Below are positions 16,119-16,142 of a stretch of 16,142 nucleotides of DNA, in pieces. The notes beneath the pieces are model-generated. The model made no database searches, was not told the DNA's origin, and worked only from the letters and a program-made list of their open reading frames with translations. Source of the stretch: Prolixibacteraceae bacterium (GTDB lineage Bacteria; Bacteroidota; Bacteroidia; Bacteroidales; Prolixibacteraceae); contig JAFGGF010000271.1 in the NCBI GenBank assembly GCA_016930735.1, positions 1 through 16,142 of the forward strand. Reading direction: 5' to 3'. A program made the position numbers and the translations under genes. How positions within the stretch are numbered: position 1 is the first letter of the stretch; the number at the start of each line of letters is the position of its first letter.

Positions 16119-16142
16119 CTTCTCTTGAAACTTAACAATTAT

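Noticed and set aside
1..16142. CRISPR array, tRNA/rRNA gene, insertion sequence, phage or toxin-antitoxin module
   Set aside because: I scanned for regularly spaced repeats, transposase or integrase motifs, cloverleaf-like stretches and short paired frames, and saw none.

Overview
The window comes from a Bacteroidota genome, most likely a Bacteroidales- or Marinilabiliales-like lineage. This is inferred from the gene content: a SusC/SusD outer-membrane pair, carboxypeptidase-regulatory-like N-terminal domains on both TonB-dependent receptors, a fused murF-alr gene, and TAnnTTTG-type promoter boxes instead of convincing Shine-Dalgarno sites. The DNA is AT-rich (exact GC not computed). No rRNA, tRNA, CRISPR array, transposase or integrase was seen.

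Left part, minus strand (1-8677): two outer-membrane uptake units stand head to tail. Read in the direction of transcription, the first is a TonB-dependent receptor (8677-5867) followed after 9 bp by a lipoprotein with a GDSL/SGNH-hydrolase fold (5857-4361). After a 219-bp AT-rich spacer full of dyads comes the second, a SusC-type receptor (4141-1007) followed after 10 bp by a SusD/RagB-type lipoprotein (996 to beyond the left edge). The SusD gene is open through base 1, so its C-terminus lies outside the window. Both units look like TonB-powered importers with a surface lipoprotein partner. No glycoside hydrolase, protease, sigma/anti-sigma pair or hybrid two-component system is visible, so the substrate cannot be named. 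The main oddity is the GDSL-like lipoprotein: the Ser expected as nucleophile is Asp (GDD instead of GDS/GNS), while the GxND and DxxH blocks are kept.

Middle (8804-11011): a housekeeping block with a divergent promoter region. On the minus strand a conserved but unnamed acidic protein overlaps rsmI (16S rRNA 2'-O-methyltransferase) by 8 bp. On the plus strand are tdk (thymidine kinase) and then the murF-alr fusion, overlapping by 4 bp. The 77-bp divergent spacer holds a perfect 17-bp dyad and a TAnnTTTG box facing tdk.

Right part, plus strand (11008-16142): murF-alr makes D-alanine and adds D-Ala-D-Ala to the peptidoglycan precursor. It is followed by a 267-bp non-coding spacer with several inverted repeats and a cluster of CTAG tetramers, and then by maeB (malic enzyme with a phosphotransacetylase-like C-terminal domain). 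A rho-independent terminator follows maeB, and a promoter-like box near the right edge points out of the window.

Most of the window is ordinary for this phylum. I found no clearly new system. The best leads are the nucleophile-less GDSL lipoprotein paired with a TonB receptor, the conserved acidic protein tied to rsmI, and the dyad-rich non-coding spacers.
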